In this document: positions 1 through 10,577 of the stretch, one piece after another | Position numbering within the stretch: position 1 is the first letter of the stretch | Layout of the letters: every line of letters starts with the position of its first letter | DNA from: Nemertoderma westbladi | Lineage: Eukaryota; Xenacoelomorpha; Nemertodermatida; Nemertodermatidae | Length of the DNA stretch: 53,808 bases | NCBI GenBank assembly: GCA_032718475.1 | Contig: JAUCBJ010006693.1 | Location: 1-53,808, forward strand | Reading direction: 5' to 3' | Position numbers and translations under genes: made by a program | Notes under the pieces: model-generated | What the model was told of the DNA's origin: nothing | The model's database searches: none | What the model saw: the letters and a program-made list of their open reading frames with translations, nothing else

Positions 1-596
1 GCGGGGCCTGGCGAATGGAATAAAAAAATATTCCTCACAAGGGGGGAGGGGGGGGGGGAGGGGTACAACATGCTGACATGCAACGCAACATAGGCCTAAG
101 TACAGAAGTAACAGACTGACAGCAGACATGCTGACATGACATATCTGCAGAACTGAAAATTACTAACCGTGCAGTTGTGCTGTAGTGTGTTGGCTGTAGG
201 CCTAGTCCAGTAGTCTGCTAGTGCAGAGGTGCAGTAGGGGTAGTGCTGTAGTGCTGTAGTGTAATGTTGATTACAGACTAGCTCTGTTCTGTATACTGCA
301 GTACTGGCTGACTGGTATAGCTGAAATTGAGCATAGTCAGCTGTTACAGCTGGTCTTCCAGCTGATTTGTGATGACATTTCCTATCAAGTGAAAATAAGT
401 CAACGACCTTACTGTAGTAGTACTACAGTAGTATTAGTAAATTCCAATTCCGAAAAACAATGAATGTTTAATAAACAAAACCAAATTACAGTATGCAATG
501 AAACAAACAACTACAGAGACATGTCGGAACTTACCGCCACGTGGGAGACACAAAAATTCAATCAAAGAAGCCATAAATTCCTATAAATAAGTAACC
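1..596. other. Non-coding flank, no gene seen
   Basis: I see no supported gene here. A G-rich run lies at about 41-62, and there are short repeats of the kind CTGTAGTG around 180-260. The palindrome TAGGCCTA occurs at about 90 and 197, as it does across the window. Confidence 0.5.
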
Positions 597-1262
597 GTGT
601 CTGTAAAATTTTGGCTGCGCATACTCGATCTACCGAATTCTAGGCTTGTTAAACAAGCCTACCTCATGTTATATAATAATGTTGCTGTTGTTGGTGGGAA
701 AGTAAACTGGGCCTCCAAAGTTCGGGATATGCTAAATCATTTAGGGTTAAGTTGGGCCTGGAATTCACAACGGGTAGAAAATCGGGGCCGCTTTATTAAA
801 TTAGTCAAAGATACATTGCAGGGCCTGTACTGCAGTATGTGCAGCAGATGTGGTCTACATTTAACTCCCCAAAGGGAGACTTTTATATTAAAAATGTCTT
901 CGAAGCGGAACCATACCTTAACTTGTTATGTAAATACCCTAGATTGTCAAATACCCTGACCAGATTTCGGTGCATTTCACATATAATCTGAGTATAGAGG
1001 AGGGGCGGTGGCGTGGTGTTCCTCGGAGCGAGAGATTATGCACTATGTGTCATTGTTCTTTAGTGGAAAGCGATTTTCACTTCCTACTGGTTTGTCTGGA
1101 ATATCATAATTTAAGATGCTGTACCTTCCATAAATTTATTCGCGCTCCCCCTCTATGCTCAAATTTCGTAAATTACTGTCATTGTGCGGTACCATAAATG
1201 GACTAAAAAATCTTGCCTTATTTTTGTGTAGTGCTTTTGCGCTCCGAAATAAAAGTAGTAAT
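597..1262 (+). pseudogene. LINE ORF2 C-terminal remnant with frameshifts
   Basis: This looks like the C-terminal end of a non-LTR retrotransposon polyprotein. The reading frame from 597 contains a GLSW-x-W-x-x-Q-x-VEN segment, followed by an LTRFRC-x-SH segment near 958-985 and an SIEEGRW-x-GVPR segment. Then comes a zinc-knuckle-like pattern, LC-x2-C followed by H-F-x4-C, near 1035-1100. This order is typical of the end of many marine-invertebrate LINE ORF2 proteins (family knowledge). The segments fall in different frames, so at least two frameshifts lie near 940-985. About 60 bases after the ORF end a CGAAATAAAAG sequence may be the 3' end. No endonuclease or RT core remains, so this is a 5'-truncated dead copy. 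The clade is not assigned. Confidence 0.6.
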
Positions 1263-1765
1263 GATTAATGTATCGCGTCGTGTATTATTATATAAAAACT
1301 GTTGGCTGTGGGTCGGTGCCGGCTTTTTATATTTGAAATTGTGCTACTGTACAGGCATTGTCTATTACATACATTATTAATTACTATTTACAGTATATGA
1401 TCTATCGCATTGTAACGCATTGTATAATTTACTAGGTGGTGGTGGTCAAATTTCAACAATAGCACACTTGGTGCTTGTTGCTAATGATGATTAACCCTTT
1501 CGGTACCTAACTGGAAATTATTAAAACCCCAAGTGCCCAACTCTAATTCATGAATTTCTGAAGTCTGTCAGTCTTTCTGTTAGTTTCTCTGTCAAGACTT
1601 TATAAAGAATAAAATCTACTAACATTCTCGCTGTGTGGGTTTTCCTTGTCAAGGATTTCATTTCCGCTGTCAGTTTTCACTTTTAACCTTATCCAGACTG
1701 TCTCTCGGTCTGTCTGTCAGTCTGTCTGTCCGTCAAAAATATAAGGAATCACAATAGCTAATTAA
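1200..1765. other. AT-rich spacer with an orphan piggyBac-like end
   Basis: No gene is seen. At 1491-1509 TTAA is followed by CCCTTTCGGTACCTA, which matches 13 of 15 bases of the terminal repeat of the element that starts at 1766. Its partner end was not found. A run of TCTG/TGTC repeats lies at about 1690-1735. Confidence 0.45.
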
Positions 1766-2394
1766 CCCTTTGGGTACCAAAGATACATTTCATAAATGTT
1801 TACTTCCAAAGACCAAGAAAATATATTTCATTGGACCAAGGTTTATTTTCTTGTCGGACCAGACATTTTTATATAAAGAGTATAATCATATTACTACTTA
1901 TCCTTCCCTAAAAGGCGGCACACTGCCGCCTTAACTTTTCGAAATTTATAAATCTTTAATTTGAGCCCCATGGGCGGCACACTGCCGCCTTAATTATTTA
2001 TTTGTAACATATTATTGGGTAAATGGAAATTAAATTGCATAAATTATGTAATTTAAAATACCCTCAAACCAATAGGAATCCCTTCAAGCAATATTAAATT
2101 AACTATTCAAGAAGATCAGTTTTTCCTGCCCAACACGGAATGAATATGAACTCCATTTTTCCGCCCAAATAGTATAAGAAAGTTACAAGAGGTTTTAAAT
2201 AAAGACGGCACACTGCCGCCCTGGGGATCAGGATAATATATATATAGTAAAGGCGGCATTCTGCCGCCCTGGGGGACAAGTTATAATTATACAAAGGCGG
2301 CACACTGCCGCCATTGTGAGGATGGTCCTAAAATATTTAGAACAAAAAAAGGCAGCAGTGTGCCGCCTTTTTTATAGTGTTGGTACGCAAAGGG
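1766..2394. mobile_element. piggyBac-like MITE (629 bp) with TTAA target duplications
   Basis: TTAA at 1762-1765 and at 2395-2398 flank an element that starts CCCTTTGGGTACCAA and ends in the inverted form of CCCTTTGCGTACCAA, a match of 14 of 15. A TTAA duplication with CCC-starting ends is the hallmark of the piggyBac superfamily (family knowledge). No transposase is encoded, so it is non-autonomous. The interior carries six copies of a GC-rich palindrome, listed separately. The first 85 or so bases are similar, in inverted orientation, to the sequence at about 18778-18861, which shows that at least two members of the family lie in the window. Confidence 0.8.
1912..2370. repeat. Array of six palindromes, core GGCGGCACACTGCCGCC
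   Basis: Palindromic blocks lie at about 1912-1932, 1973-1991, 2202-2220, 2250-2268, 2294-2312 and 2349-2370. The best copies have 9-base arms around a CAC centre. Several copies carry arm changes: GACGGCA at 2203, CATTCTG at 2256 and GGCAGCAGTGTGCCGCC at 2351. All lie inside the piggyBac-like MITE. Each would form a stable hairpin in single-stranded DNA or RNA. Confidence 0.85.
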
Positions 2395-2554
2395 TTAAGT
2401 ATTTGGAACTCAAGCTTTGACCAAGAGAGATCATTCGAGCGAGATCAGTTGTTGGATCACTATCAATGTTTTTTGTGATATTGGTCCGGAAGTTAAATTG
2501 GCGATGTAAAAACTTTGTAACGATTCTTTACCAGTAAATAAAGTATTTCATTTG

Positions 2555-2908
2555 GGCATCATGAGCAGCGAAGCCCCAAGAGGTACTTTAACGATTTGCG
2601 GTGTAAGGATTCCAAGTTCTTTAGAGATGTACGGGCCCCAATGACTCGCAACCATATAAATGTGACGAGTCAATACAAGTAGTATGCTTACGAACAACAT
2701 TGCTTTTGCTCGCAAATGGAGTAAAATGATGTTTTTCTAGAAAGCATGCAAGTTTTACTTCGATATTGGCAGCTTCGGCAGAGCAATGTGAGGAAATATC
2801 GGACTTGAGGCGACCATGTGATGATATTCTAGCACCCAGATATGTTACTCTGTCACTGTGTCTGAGCGTGAACTTAGACATAAATATATCACCCTTGACC
2901 TCACTCAT
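2555..2908 (-). pseudogene. LINE reverse transcriptase C-terminal remnant
   Basis: Reading on the minus strand from 2908, a YLGARISSHGRLKSDIS segment is followed by a YGCESLGP segment. These correspond to the thumb region after the catalytic palm in many LINE RTs (family knowledge). The match continues in another frame at about 2635-2560 with LKNLE-x-LHRKSLKYLLGLR, so the copy is frameshifted. No catalytic core or endonuclease is present. It is a short dead fragment and has no clear link to the LINE remnant at 597-1262, which is on the other strand. Confidence 0.6.
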
Positions 2909-3123
2909 CCTTTGAAGGATTTATCAACATATAACTCGTTTTCGCGTCTAAACTTAATTTATTTTCCTTAACATTATAATAATAACTTACTGTATAATAA
3001 TTATTTGGATACAAAGGATAGGTATACTGAAACTATGGTAACGAGGTATACTGAAACTAATTAATCAAAAATTTAAATCAGCACAAAAAGTAATGAAGAA
3101 AGTTCAAATTATTAAGAGTTGAT

Positions 3124-3887
3124 TTAGAAGTTGCGACGGTATATGTTGTTGTCCGCGTTGACTCCCCAAACTTCTCCGTTGTAATTACTCACGCTGACTT
3201 GTCTCAACTTTCCGGGAACATTGTCCCACACGGGGATGGTGTCGTCGCAAGAGATATCGGCTTCGTAGATGTTATCGTCGGTGGCGGTGGCCCAAAGGAC
3301 GCCGTTGGAACCGGAGCTGATGGTGCGAAGCGTCAAGGCGGTGTTGCCGACCCAATGGGGGTTCTGTTCCAACACGTTGCTGGAGCGGAAGGAGTTGTCG
3401 AGGTAATACCCGACCCCGTTCGAGTTGGCCCCCCAGACGCCGGAGTAGCCGTAGGATATGTAGGCGAGACCGCCGGGGATCTGGGTCCACCCGGTGCCCA
3501 CGCTGTTGTCGCAGGAGACCCCCGACCGCTGGTAGATGTTGCCGTGGACGTTGACACCGTAGACGCCGTTGTCGATAGAGTTGACGGTGATGACCGACAA
3601 ACCCCCGGCAACAATAACCCACGAACCTCCAGTTGGCACAGTTTCAGAGATTCCGTGTCGGTAATAGATATTCCCCCCAGAATTTACCCCCCAAACGATA
3701 TCATGGCCGACGGCTATGTTCTTCAAAAGTCCTGGAACCTGTTGCCAGTGGGAACCGGCGCCGGCTTTCTCATAAGTGCCAACCCTGTGGTAGATATTGT
3801 CTGCGCTATTCACTCCCCACACGCCAGACCTCCCTACATCGACGTGGGTAAGGCCGCCATCGATCTGTTGCCAGGACGAGCCGCTAT
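3124..3887 (-). CDS. Tectonin (beta-propeller) lectin, exon 2 with all repeats
   Basis: This exon encodes six tectonin repeats, each with a VWGVN-x3-NIY-like strand followed by a GxW-xx-IPGGL-like strand. That is the pattern of fish-egg lectins and tachylectin-type secreted lectins (family knowledge), which bind sugars on microbes or eggs. The exon starts after an AG acceptor at 3889-3888 with a pyrimidine-rich stretch in front. Its first two bases complete a codon begun in exon 1 (4405-4486). The frame stays open to TAA at 3126-3124. With exon 1 the protein is about 281 residues, a normal size for a six-bladed propeller. The exon is much richer in G+C than its surroundings, so two other frames also look open. 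A possible AATAAA lies near 2960 on the minus strand. Sugar specificity cannot be read from the sequence. Confidence 0.88.
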
Positions 3888-4050
3888 CTGTTTAAATAAA
3901 CAAATAAACCATTTGTATAATTCGTGTTTAGTCACATTAGATTACTAGAAAGCCAGCAAGCTGGCTGGAAGGAGCCCGGGGAAGAATCCTAGCCAAGATT
4001 ATTACAAAGAACTATGTCAGTCAGCAGTAAGTAAAATGCTTTTTACAGTA

Positions 4051-4076
4051 AGTATCCCGCTGTCGAGCGGGATACT
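4051..4076. repeat. Perfect 11-bp stem, 4-base loop hairpin in the lectin intron
   Basis: AGTATCCCGCT at 4051-4061 pairs exactly with AGCGGGATACT at 4066-4076 around the loop GTCG. It lies inside the 517-bp intron of the tectonin gene. Whether it acts in DNA or RNA is unknown. Confidence 0.85.
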
Positions 4077-4404
4077 AATAATTTACTTGTTAAAAGATAC
4101 TATTCATCAAGTATTTATAATACTTTTGAGGAAACGTTTTTATTTATTACTATTAATATCACAGGAAATTTTTAAAATATTTTACCGCTCATGAGCCATC
4201 TTGTCGAAATGCATTCGGTTTTTAATATATTTTAATTAATAAATTATTTTACTGCGTTAATTATTTCACTATATGGTAATAAGTTATATTTTTTATTGTG
4301 ATATTAATCATAACAAATAAAAACTGTTACTGGCTAATAAATTATATTTGATTTAAATAAACATTAATAAATGCTAAATATCTAAGCTGTAAATTAATAC
4401 TCAC

Positions 4405-4486
4405 AGTAAGAGTTACCCGAGATAATGAACTGTGCAAACACAATAACTATGGCAACAATAAGTGCAGGTGTTCGGAATGCATTCAT
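4405..4486 (-). CDS. Tectonin lectin, exon 1 (signal peptide)
   Basis: An ATG at 4486-4484 opens 27 codons that begin MNAFRTPALIVAIVIVFAQF, a hydrophobic signal peptide. The exon ends before GTGAGT (4404-4399), a strong donor, in phase 1. The single leftover T joins the AT at the start of exon 2 to give Tyr, so the frames agree across a 517-bp intron. A second donor, GGTAAC near 4415, is also phase 1 and would shorten the leader by four residues. A pyrimidine-rich stretch ending in AACAG at about 4540-4527 upstream suggests a further, untranslated first exon. This signal exon makes the lectin a secreted protein. Confidence 0.8.
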
Positions 4487-4540
4487 TTTTACAGTTACTG
4501 ACAGCTGCAGTTGATTTCAATTATTCCTGTTAACAAAATA

Positions 4541-6057
4541 AAATGTTATTATTTCATTGTTACAGTATAGGCCTAGCCGAAAACCACTTACACTTACACA
4601 CCATATAAGCTGTAGGCTTGTATTTAATTATACGTATACCTAAACAAAACTGTGACGCCGCAGTTTAGAATAGTTATGGAATAGTAGAACAGTTATCAAT
4701 TATACTATTCACATTATCCCAGTAATAATCATAAAGGTTTTTTATATTTGTTGTTGCTGGCGCTCTCAGGGAACTGTTAAGTTGTTATCAGAGCGTCAGG
4801 ATCTAACCGTACACCTCACATAATTATACCGGTAAACTAATTAAGTCTCAAACGGATGAGTTTTTAGCTGGTTTTTAAATGTTGAGTACTCCAAAGGACT
4901 TTCAAGCATCCCAGTGCCAATGTGCTTTAAAAAGTACCCCTCACATTTCACATCGGGCTTCATTCAGATCAATCCTCCCTCCCCCGCCCCCGCCCCCTTT
5001 TTGGTAAGAACCAACCAACCGTCTGCAACTAGAATGTCAGAATTGTAATACCACCAATCACTCACTCATTAGGCCTATACTCTTAATGACAATAATTTAG
5101 CTCCCAATCCAGAAAGCATAAGAGCAGAATATTATGGTAGTTTCGTGTACTACATACAGTACATCTACATCCTAAATTAGAATAAATAGTTCATTCATAG
5201 TCCCTAATACAATAGTGGTGGTGACTGGGCAAGGGCCCCATTGGGGTGCTGAGTGCTGACCAAAAACTTACTTGTATTGAATTTAATTAGATCAGCATCA
5301 ACATCAACTCCACCACACTCGCGAAAGTATCTCGATTTGACGACCAGCAACTACAGTAGGCCTACAAAGTTTTCGAACAGTAGAGAGAATGAACAGTAGA
5401 GAAATTATAATACCTTCTTTATATGGACACACAGTACTGTAGTAGGCAGCAATAATGGAGAACATGGGTGGTTTTATCTGTATTCCATTGGTGGTTGACC
5501 TAATCAAAACTATACTGCAACCAATCAGCCGCTGTTTTCACCTAATAAATTATAATATGTGATAGTGGTTGCAGGTGAATGTAAGCCTAAATGGAAGTGT
5601 GAATTTATATTTACCGATTTTAGCTAAGCCCAATATCTAAGTGATAAACATATGTTTAACCTTTCAAGGAGCATCTATTAGGTAGGTGGTATGTTTTTGC
5701 GAATATTGCCTGGGGTAATGGCCGCGACACCTTATTTAGGCAATATCGCATGTTAGGGGTGGTATCGCATAGAATAGTATCGTATAGCATAGCAGCAGTA
5801 GGACGGTTGGATGAATTTATATTAGTACTTTAAAATTGGATATTTAACTAAATTATTTTTTACTTTACTTTTTTCCCAAAATACAGGCGTTTAATAAATC
5901 ATTGGTTAGATGGTCATAGTCATAATATGAGAGATAGATGAGAGTCGTGGGTTAGAAAATATATTAAAGGGCCAGATATGTGTATTGTATATGTAGAATA
6001 AACGAGACTTCATGTTATATATAGAAACAAACTGCGTAATTAACTTTGAAGGACAAA
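4541..6057. other. AT-rich spacer, no gene seen
   Basis: No gene is supported. It contains the probable promoter and upstream untranslated part of the tectonin gene and a C-rich tract at about 4977-5000. Short open frames here show no recognisable motif. Confidence 0.4.
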
Positions 6058-6213
6058 ATGACACGTGTTACACAAATTGTTGGTCGACACTTCAGGGATA
6101 TTACAGTGATTGACCCAATTGAACTTAATACAGCACTACTACTGTACAATGAGAATTATTACCAAAACCGGCCTCTTTTAAGTTATAAAGATATGGTGAT
6201 CCGGTATGTATAA
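6058..6213 (+). CDS. Small ORF or first exon, unknown
   Basis: An ATG in the context CAAAATGA opens 51 codons to TAA at 6211-6213. I do not recognise the product. The sequence is not low in complexity and lies in an AT-rich region. After codon 48 the bases ATCCG-GTATGT form a good donor, so the stretch could be a first coding exon that uses this donor. No partner exon was found before the LINE that begins near 6538. It may equally be a chance ORF. Confidence 0.2.
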   Translation: MTRVTQIVGRHFRDITVIDPIELNTALLLYNENYYQNRPLLSYKDMVIRYV

Positions 6214-6449
6214 TTTTAAATGAATAAACTGTTTTATTTTTAACCCGTAATGTTTTCGGAATTGCGTCTAACATTCTCCATCGAGAGTTGCAATAACTAC
6301 TGTATTTGTAACGATGTACAGTATGACTTTGGTGTGGTAATGCGAGTGGTTGGATAAACTAAGCATTGGTGAGGGGGGGGGGGGGGGGATCGGTGCAATT
6401 AATAGGTATTAACTTTAGTTTATTGTTTTGGTTCGAATAAAGTGCCACT

Positions 6450-9400
6450 CGAACCTGATCTTTTCCCTTAATTGATAATTTATCAATTAGCAATGCGAAT
6501 ACTACTAGGATCGGCATGCTGCATTGCAGCTGCATTTTTAAGAATGCTGTGCCGGCTTGTCAACAAAATTGCACCGCCACAACTCCCTATCACCCATGAC
6601 ATTTGCTAGATCATCCGCATCTTTAAGGCCAGTGTCCTTTAAGATGCGTCTCAAGAAAGTCATGGGCTGTCCACCATGCTTATTCACTCCATGAGGCTGC
6701 CAAAGTACAAGATTATGCACTGGCTGGTCCTGACGGCGAAAGCAATGTCCTGCAAAGCGGAGGCGATTTTGTTCTAGTGTCAAGCTTGGGGGAACCAATG
6801 AGACACCTCCAATGTTATATAGTGTCTGGTTGGAGATGTGTGCATTGTACTTGACACAATGAACCCGGCGTAGCATTCTTGTGAATGTGCCATCCAGAGA
6901 TTTGGTGTCCTCAGCAGTTAGAGCCCAGCATGGACTCCCGTAGAGGAGTACTGGAACTACTGCTGCTCTAAATAATCGGACCTTAAGTTTCCGATTAATT
7001 CTCGGTGACTTCCAAATCCTGGAAAGCCTATTCAAGGCTGCCCATGCCTTTCCCTTACGTATTCGAAGGTCCTCACCTGACTTCCGGATCCATGATCCCA
7101 GGTAACAGAAGTCGTCCACATGCTCAAGCATACCATCCTTTGAGCTTATGCTCATCCGATCAGAGACTTGCTGAGGACTTTCAAAGTTAACGGTCAGAAT
7201 TTTGGTCTTTCTGGAGTTAATAAAAAGACCAACACTAGAAGCAGCATGTTCTAATGAGCTGAGGAGCCGTTGGGCTCCATCTAATGATTCTGAGAGTACT
7301 CCTAAGTCATCAGCAAAGTCTAGATCAGTTAGGTACTTGGCAGGATTTCCTCGACTTCTGGAGCCAGTAGGTGGAGTTATCATCACCCCATCATCATTAT
7401 GATGATCTAAGGACATGCGTAGAACATAGTCAACCACAATAATGAACAAGAATGGTGCAAGTGTGTCTCCTTGGAGGACACCCCATAACACTTCAAATGG
7501 TTCTGTGTCACCGTCAACAGTAGACACAAATGTTGTCGAACCATCGTATACTGATCTGATTGCTGCAATAATTTCATCAGGAATCCCATATAATGAAAGT
7601 ATGCTGAACATACGTGAGCGAGAGACTGAATCAAAGGCCTTGAAGAAGTCAACAAAGATAACAGCCAGATGCCTGTCTTTCTTTTTTGATAATTCTTCAA
7701 TTATCCTTCTAAGTGCCAAAATGGGCTCCATGGTCCCACGACCTTTACGGAACCCATTCTGATTTCCACGGAGCAGTCTCTCAATGGGATCCCTGATGCG
7801 ATTTAATAGAATCCTATTGTATAGCTTTGCAGCAATCGAGATCAATGAGATTCCCCGAAAAGAACCATAGAGTGTTAGGTTGCCCTTCTTGGGAACTGGC
7901 ACCAACTTATTTGTTTTCATTTCTTGTGGGACTCTTGTTGTTCGGTACATGTCTACTATGATGGGATAGATGAGCTTTAAACACTCAGGTATTTTAAAGA
8001 CCTCAGGGGGAACACCATCTACTCCACTGGCACGATTGGTCTTAATGCTCTTTGCAGCAGCCTTCACTTCTGCAAAGGAGATATCGCCAATGGGAATATC
8101 TGGGAGTACAGACTCAGACACTTTTACTTCTATAAAGTTATCAGGCAATACCCTGTCATTATTGAGGAGCTTTTCAAAGTGGGCTTTCCAACCATTGAGG
8201 CGATCGGCTGGTGATTCAGCCTTAACCTTGGTGGTTGGTTGGCTTTTCCGCCCAGTAAGCAGATTGATTGATTTCCATGCCTGGGATGATTGCCTGCTGT
8301 CGTCAGCATCATTGATGGCATCAACCTGTTGGTTTATTAGCTCCTGTAGATTAACAGAGTACTGCCTGTTCAGGGACCTAGATGCAGCCTTAACTGCATT
8401 CTTGGCCGCTGTAGTCTGTTTGAGTCGGGACTCTTTCTGCGCCTTATGAAGGTCATTTCGGCACTTCTGAATTTTGTTGTCAGTCCAGGGGGCCCTTTTC
8501 CTGTTTCGAGGGTATACAGGAACTGTTTCTGCAGCTGCTAACTTAACTGCTTCTGTAAAGGCAGTATAGCCCTCACAGTGATCTGCCGCCTCAGAGGCAA
8601 GAGCCTCATACCTGTTGCTCAGCTGTAGTGTGAAGCTGGATCTCACACTTGGCTGTTGCAACAGAGAGGACCAGTCATGCCGCGGCAAGGCAGATTTCGT
8701 TGTTCTGCTAGCACGCAGACTAAGTCTTACCTTGGCCACAATAAGGCGGTGATCACTGGAGAAGGGTCGAAGTGTAAATGCATTACAGTCTTGTATAGAG
8801 CTCCTGTATTTCCTACGAAACAGAATATGGTCTATCTGGGACTTGTGACCACTGGGTCCATTATGAGTCCATAGCTTTCCAGTTCGCTTCTTGAACTGGG
8901 TTCCAGCCGAAAACAATCCATTTCCAGAGATAAAATCCTGAAGATGGACAGAATTTCGGTTAACACTATTGCTATAGACCCAGGGCGATGTAGGTGATTG
9001 ATGCAGACTTGCATTAAAGTCTCCCAGGAATGTTAAGAATGCATGCTGATCCACTCCATCAGTAGCTGCTTGTAGATTGTGGTAGAAATTTTCCACCTCC
9101 TCTACAGGGGCAACACTAGTTGGAGAGTAGCACACAATCAGAACCACCTTAGGAAACTTCTTAGCCAGTCTTCCAGAACATGAGAAGTGGCAACGGATGA
9201 TGCGGTTAGAGATTTGGTCTATTTTGTCCAATGCTGCATGTGCAGTTGGATTCATCAATAGACCAATTCCACCATTGCCACTATCATCTGCTGACGCGAG
9301 GGCGAGTCGCCAACCGCCCCCCATGTCCTTAATCAGAACCTCATCAGTCTGTCCAGTCTGCATTCGGTGCTCTTGAACACCCACTGCGCTAAGAGAAAGC

Positions 9401-10300
9401 TTATCTGCCAAGGCAGTCAGCTCACCTTGTCGCATTGGGGACCCGAGTGTTAGGGTGTTTACTGAGGCTAGTCTAGTGACTTGCCTCAGATTCACCAATG
9501 GCTTTGTTGGTCGGGGTGGAACATGAGAGTAGCCTCCAACTCCAGAATCCCTCTCCCCATCACAATCTGGCCTCCCTGGTGACCCAGGGTTTGGGCCAGA
9601 AAGGTCATCAGGAAAGGGACTCAAAGAATTGTTGGCTGCTCTCTCTCCAGTAGGGGGTGAGACAGGCAGCCGGTCAGGAGTTAACTGACGCCTGTGAGGC
9701 CGATTGTGTCCGGTAATTCCACTGGCCTCTAGTGGCCGGACCTCCGCATTGCTAATGTAATCCATAGTGGGGGTTGGGGGGTGCTTTTTTGCCGAGTCAG
9801 CTCTCGGGGCAAATACCACACCCTGGTTTGCCATTCCACAGGGTGGGTGTCGCAATGGAGTCAGATATGAGGCCCATCACCCATATCTACTCTGGCGTAC
9901 ATGACCCACCATTGGCTGTTGCAGCTCATCCGCTGGGTCATGCCCTGTACCCTTGCTGCCAGGTGCAGGTCGCAGTGAAGTGCACTCAGAGTGGACATGA
10001 GAACACTCTACTCCTGACCAGCCATTGGTAGATCACCATCTGCCTGGTCAGGCCATATACCCCTGCAGCCAAGTATATGGGTCCTTAATCCAGGACCAAG
10101 GGCGTCCTTATCCCAGAACGAAGGGGGTCCTAGTTACAGGACCAGATTTGCCCTAGTAAGAGGGTCTATGCAGCTACAGGTGGCACCTCCTTTATGCTGC
10201 ATGGAGGTGGCAAGTTTTCTTGATCAATGACCTAGAATACCTGACCTGACAACAGGAAATGGTTGAGGAAATGGTATGGCGAGCGAAGCGAGCAGAGAAA
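6450..10300 (-). mobile_element. Near full-length LINE with long 5' leader
   Basis: The ORF at 6538-9834 is preceded on the minus strand by about 450 bases of moderately GC-rich, non-AT sequence (9835-10290). It contains repeated CCAGGACC- and GGTCATG-type motifs and is probably the element's 5' leader. After the stop there are about 85 bases to the inverted pair AATTGATAAATTATCAATT (about 6470-6488), a possible 3' end. Neither boundary is certain and I found no target duplication. Confidence 0.6.
6538..9834 (-). CDS. LINE polyprotein: APE endonuclease plus reverse transcriptase, intact
   Basis: This is the single protein of a non-LTR retrotransposon. It nicks target DNA and copies the element RNA into the nick. 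The frame is open from a TTG codon at 9855, but the first ATG is at 9834, giving about 1,098 residues. Counted from the TTG codon, the APE-type endonuclease spans about 134-375 with Glu162 (QEH), GDFN at 278-281 and SDHR at 367-370. The RT spans about 600-900 with Asp736 and Asp742 (VDFFKAFD) and FADD at 847-850. After it come YGSPCW near 972 and a C-terminal region with LRFAGHC and DRELW. No catalytic residue I know of is missing and there is no internal stop, so the copy may be recent or still active. The clade is not assigned; an RTE-like group is possible. Confidence 0.92.
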   Translation of the reverse strand: MANQGVVFAPRADSAKKHPPTPTMDYISNAEVRPLEASGITGHNRPHRRQLTPDRLPVSPPTGERAANNSLSPFPDDLSGPNPGSPGRPDCDGERDSGVGGYSHVPPRPTKPLVNLRQVTRLASVNTLTLGSPMRQGELTALADKLSLSAVGVQEHRMQTGQTDEVLIKDMGGGWRLALASADDSGNGGIGLLMNPTAHAALDKIDQISNRIIRCHFSCSGRLAKKFPKVVLIVCYSPTSVAPVEEVENFYHNLQAATDGVDQHAFLTFLGDFNASLHQSPTSPWVYSNSVNRNSVHLQDFISGNGLFSAGTQFKKRTGKLWTHNGPSGHKSQIDHILFRRKYRSSIQDCNAFTLRPFSSDHRLIVAKVRLSLRASRTTKSALPRHDWSSLLQQPSVRSSFTLQLSNRYEALASEAADHCEGYTAFTEAVKLAAAETVPVYPRNRKRAPWTDNKIQKCRNDLHKAQKESRLKQTTAAKNAVKAASRSLNRQYSVNLQELINQQVDAINDADDSRQSSQAWKSINLLTGRKSQPTTKVKAESPADRLNGWKAHFEKLLNNDRVLPDNFIEVKVSESVLPDIPIGDISFAEVKAAAKSIKTNRASGVDGVPPEVFKIPECLKLIYPIIVDMYRTTRVPQEMKTNKLVPVPKKGNLTLYGSFRGISLISIAAKLYNRILLNRIRDPIERLLRGNQNGFRKGRGTMEPILALRRIIEELSKKKDRHLAVIFVDFFKAFDSVSRSRMFSILSLYGIPDEIIAAIRSVYDGSTTFVSTVDGDTEPFEVLWGVLQGDTLAPFLFIIVVDYVLRMSLDHHNDDGVMITPPTGSRSRGNPAKYLTDLDFADDLGVLSESLDGAQRLLSSLEHAASSVGLFINSRKTKILTVNFESPQQVSDRMSISSKDGMLEHVDDFCYLGSWIRKSGEDLRIRKGKAWAALNRLSRIWKSPRINRKLKVRLFRAAVVPVLLYGSPCWALTAEDTKSLDGTFTRMLRRVHCVKYNAHISNQTLYNIGGVSLVPPSLTLEQNRLRFAGHCFRRQDQPVHNLVLWQPHGVNKHGGQPMTFLRRILKDTGLKDADDLANVMGDRELWRCNFVDKPAQHS

Positions 10301-10577
10301 ATTATAAATATTTTCAATTAGGAACTGTTTGTTCCCCAATTAATTAACAATCTAATATTGAGATATATTTAATTATCATCCCTTTCTATGCCACTCCCTT
10401 ACATGTAGTCACCTCCGATTAGCCTATAATTAATTAATAAAGATTGAAACAGTTGTGTATAACCTAAATTATATCCCATTATCTATAATAAAATCTCTGA
10501 ATATTATTATTGTTATATTATATAATATATAATATTATAATATTATATATTATAAATAATATATAATATATATATAT
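10300..10577. repeat. AT-rich spacer ending in a TA/AAT microsatellite
   Basis: The sequence at about 10505-10577 is almost entirely A and T, with runs of TATAT and TAATAT. No gene is seen. Confidence 0.7.

Noticed and set aside
3199-3948. 249-codon plus-strand ORF opposite the lectin
   Set aside because: It is the complement of a GC-rich tectonin exon; the minus frame has clear domain repeats and splice sites.
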